In this document: positions 5,613 through 7,106 of the stretch, in pieces
Numbering within the stretch: the first letter of the stretch is position 1
Layout: each line of letters opens with the position of its first letter
Assembly: GCA_038230775.1 (NCBI GenBank)
Contig: JBBRMQ010000226.1
Span: 1-7,106, forward strand
Direction of reading: 5' to 3'
From: JBBRMQ01 sp038230775
GTDB taxonomy: Bacteria > Acidobacteriota > Thermoanaerobaculia > Gp7-AA8
Length of the DNA stretch: 7,106 nt
Position numbers and translations under genes: made by a program
The notes under the pieces: model-generated
The model's input: the letters and a program-made list of their open reading frames with translations, nothing else
Told to the model about the DNA's origin: nothing
Databases searched by the model: none

Positions 5613-5647
5613 GGGGTCAGCGTAGGGTCAACCGAGGCACGTGTCAA
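5612..5647 (-). promoter_or_regulatory. Antitoxin promoter with paired operator half-sites
   Basis: On the minus strand, a perfect -35 TTGACA (5642-5647) is followed by a 17-bp spacer and a TAnnnT-type -10 TACGCT (5619-5624). The expected start is at about 5612-5613, on the ATG, so the message is probably leaderless. Two TGACCC half-sites (5614-5619 and 5625-5630) lie 11 bp apart, about one helical turn, around the -10 and start. This fits autorepression by an RHH antitoxin. Confidence 0.6.
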
Positions 5648-5683
5648 CAGCCCTTGGTCGAGCGTCATCGCGGCCTGCGCTTC

Positions 5684-5825
5684 CGAATCGAAAGCGCGCC
5701 GGGTGGCCGCGAACGGGCGCCCGGTCGGGCGCGGAGGCGTAACCCTTGATCAGTGCTTTTCGCCGAGCACCCGAGTGGGCTGGTCGCGGACAGGACGCGG
5801 ATACGGCTTCGATTTTTCGGGGGCG
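5684..5825. repeat. Dispersed repeat copy B (about 145 bp)
   Basis: The partner of copy A, on the promoter side of the antitoxin, direct orientation. It keeps the same conserved blocks (GGGTGGCCGCGAA at 5701-5713, CTGGTCGCGGACAGGAC at 5780-5796). Its core contains the palindromic CGGGCGCCCG (5714-5723). It runs on into the palindrome at 5827-5844. The minus-strand frames crossing it (5628-5855 and 5665-6159) are repeat translations or gene shadows rather than genes. The 5613-5894 stretch otherwise holds only the antitoxin promoter. Confidence 0.85.
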
Positions 5826-5826
5826 G

Positions 5827-5844
5827 GCAAGCCTGAAGGCCTGC
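5827..5844. repeat. GCAAGCCTGAAGGCCTGC palindrome
   Basis: The two 8-base arms match at 7 of 8 positions around a 2-base centre. It is followed by GCTACG. From memory, GTAGCGCAGGCCTTCAGG-type sequences are frequent dispersed repeats in Acidobacteriota-like genomes. It abuts copy B and may be its end. Confidence 0.6.
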
Positions 5845-5882
5845 GCTACGTGCACGCGCGGCGAAGCCTCTAGCGACGTGGT

Positions 5883-5902
5883 GCGCGTGACGCGTTACGC
5901 GC
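5883..5902 (-). terminator. Hairpin at the end of the cytochrome operon
   Basis: GCGCGT (5883-5888) pairs with ACGCGC (5897-5902), and the inside can continue through a G-T wobble and ACG/CGT. It overlaps the TAA stop (5895-5897) of the 137-residue gene. There is no T-run after it, so it is at best a weak or factor-assisted terminator. Confidence 0.3.
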
Positions 5903-6308
5903 GATGGGACTTGAGGACTTCGTCGATCAGGAAGAGGTCGGTGAGCAGCGCGCGCAGGTGGATGGATGCGTTGAGGTTGTCGACCATCTGTGAGCTGATC
6001 GCCGGCTGCGCGAGGACGAGTTGAATCGCAGCCTGCGCGTGCTTCCCGTCGTGCTCGATGACCGCGACGAACGCGTCGTACGGCGCAGTCGGTGTCAGTC
6101 CCTGTTCTTCGACGTAGCGCGTGACGACGCCGGGCAGACCGCCCAGTGCCGCGTCGCACTTCTTCAGGTACTCACGCGCCTGGCGGCCGGTGTCGTTGCC
6201 CTGATCCGTGGAGAGACCCTGGGAGGCGTACGCGAGCATGAACTCGTACGCCTCTTCGATGATGTTGATGCGCGAGCTGAGCTCGGCCAGGACTTCCGTC
6301 TGGCTCAC
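5895..6308 (-). CDS. Uncharacterised helical protein coupled to cytochrome b
   Basis: A 137-residue protein that I do not recognise. It appears almost wholly alpha-helical, acidic and soluble, with no signal peptide, membrane segment or CxxCH heme site; its only Cys is Cys51. Visible stretches are INIIEEAYEFMLAYASQG (14-31), QAREYLKKCDAAL (43-55), FVAVIEHDGKHAQAAIQLVL (80-99) and a hydrophobic C-terminal helix (116-133). The GTG start at 6308 overlaps the TGA of the cytochrome b gene as GTGA (6305-6308), and AGG lies close upstream, so it is translationally coupled. The longer frame to 6437 runs back inside the cytochrome gene and is rejected. The context suggests an accessory, assembly or regulatory partner of the respiratory complex, but this is inferred from position alone. 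Confidence 0.75.
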   Translation of the reverse strand: MSQTEVLAELSSRINIIEEAYEFMLAYASQGLSTDQGNDTGRQAREYLKKCDAALGGLPGVVTRYVEEQGLTPTAPYDAFVAVIEHDGKHAQAAIQLVLAQPAISSQMVDNLNASIHLRALLTDLFLIDEVLKSHRA

Positions 6309-7106
6309 GCCTGGCCCGCAGGCTTCGTGCTCGTGCTCGTGCTCTTCCCGCCAATCGGCCAGCGGCTCGGTTCGTGATGCTCGAGATACTGACGCCGCGT
6401 GATGAAGCCGAAGATCATCGCCTTGGTGATCCACCATTTCTCGGGGCGAATCGCAAAATAGACGTGGGCGATGACCAGTCCGACGAGGCCGACACCGGCG
6501 AGACCGTGCGTCACGTAGGTGATGCCCCAGGTGGCGTCGAGCAGGTAGTACGGGTTGCGCGTGACGAGTCCCGTGCGAATGCGCGGAATCATCAGGATGC
6601 CGGTGATTGACGCGCCCAGGCCCGCCAGCACGATCGCGGTGTGATACAGGCGGTTGCCCAGCGGATACTTGCCGTCCTTCGGGCCGGGCACATCGTGACC
6701 GAACTCGCGCATGAGTTCAGCCTTCAGCTCCGGAATGTCGCGCGGGCCAATCCAGATCGACCAGAAATCCATGAAGAACGTGGCGTGGACGATGTGGAAG
6801 AGGATGGAGGCGGTCAACACGATGCCGGCCATCCAGTGCCACTGCACCCAGGCGAACTTCACGCCGGCGATCGGCAGGAACGCCGTGAACAGCAGCACGA
6901 ACATCGCCGCCGCCATGACCCAGTGGAACAGGCGCGCGGCCAGGCTGTGACGCTCAATCTTCGCGGGGAGATTCGCGTACTGCGCCTCGAGCGCGTCGGT
7001 TTCACTCGAAGGCCGTTTGCGATGCGCCGAGAACAGCATGTAGCCCGCGTGCGCGATGAAGAACAGTACGCCCGCGAACAACGACGCCCAGAACAGGCTC
7101 CACGAG
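6305..7106 (-). CDS. Di-heme membrane cytochrome b, formate dehydrogenase gamma/b561-like (5' partial)
   Basis: 266 residues are visible and the frame stays open to the window edge, so the start lies outside; the TTG at 7081 is inside the first membrane helix and is unlikely to be the start. Five hydrophobic segments are seen at about 2-25, 59-81, 91-111, 154-173 and 193-219. Histidines suited to two b hemes lie in RLFHW (His61), QWHW (His90), LFHIVH (His104, His107), RLYH (His155), VTHG (His200) and IAHVYF (His214). The tail PEKWW to EHHEP-RW is typical of cytochrome b/b6-domain subunits that pass electrons between quinones and a periplasmic or cytoplasmic oxidoreductase (formate dehydrogenase gamma, thiosulfate reductase or hydrogenase cytochrome b). 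The partner subunits must lie upstream, outside the window. The C terminus is low-complexity STSTST. Confidence 0.85.
   Translation of the reverse strand, partial: SWSLFWASLFAGVLFFIAHAGYMLFSAHRKRPSSETDALEAQYANLPAKIERHSLAARLFHWVMAAAMFVLLFTAFLPIAGVKFAWVQWHWMAGIVLTASILFHIVHATFFMDFWSIWIGPRDIPELKAELMREFGHDVPGPKDGKYPLGNRLYHTAIVLAGLGASITGILMIPRIRTGLVTRNPYYLLDATWGITYVTHGLAGVGLVGLVIAHVYFAIRPEKWWITKAMIFGFITRRQYLEHHEPSRWPIGGKSTSTSTKPAGQA

Noticed and set aside
5628..6159. Minus-strand frames of 75 and 164 codons over repeat copy B
   Set aside because: They translate the repeat, and the longer one also overlaps the 137-residue gene out of frame. The LSATSPLGCSA stretch also appears in the copy A frame because both copies are the same repeat.

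Overview
The window is GC-rich chromosomal DNA, probably from a soil or sediment bacterium. The mix of genes (FolM-like SDR, PLP enzymes, class A beta-lactamase-like hydrolase, di-heme cytochrome b) and the many dispersed repeats resemble Acidobacteriota, perhaps Vicinamibacteria. That placement is inferred from repeat style and composition, not from a marker gene. I saw no rRNA, tRNA, CRISPR array, transposase or phage gene.

Layout, left to right: the 3' end of an unrecognised gene (2-199, +); an inverted array of 8-mers (213-282); a pteridine-reductase-like SDR (298-1038, +); an aminotransferase (1076-2251, -), preceded in its transcription direction by a secreted class A beta-lactamase-like serine hydrolase (2298-3224, -); and, divergent from the hydrolase, a PLP-dependent D-cysteine desulfhydrase (3270-4250, +). 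Then comes a lower-GC accessory block, all on the minus strand. It holds an uncharacterised 265-residue protein (4303-5100), a truncated toxin remnant (5149-5388), a ParD/RHH-type antitoxin (5388-5612) and two copies of a repeat of about 145 bp either side of the antitoxin. The window ends with a coupled pair: a di-heme membrane cytochrome b, 5'-partial at the window edge (6305-7106, -), and a 137-residue helical protein of unknown function (5895-6308, -).

Metabolic reading: three of the genes (aminotransferase, D-cysteine desulfhydrase, serine hydrolase) act on amino acids or peptides or on the cell wall. Only the hydrolase-aminotransferase pair could be co-transcribed. The cytochrome pair is a separate respiratory unit.

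The most unusual feature is the density of repeats tied to gene boundaries. Near-identical arrays of four 7-mers follow the stop codons of both the hydrolase and the aminotransferase. A perfect-arm palindrome is translated as part of the hydrolase signal peptide. A longer repeat cuts off a toxin gene after about eight codons, leaving an apparently orphan antitoxin with a recognisable promoter, a paired operator and probably a leaderless transcript. I found no clearly new multi-gene system. The repeat-disrupted toxin-antitoxin locus and the coding palindrome are the best leads.
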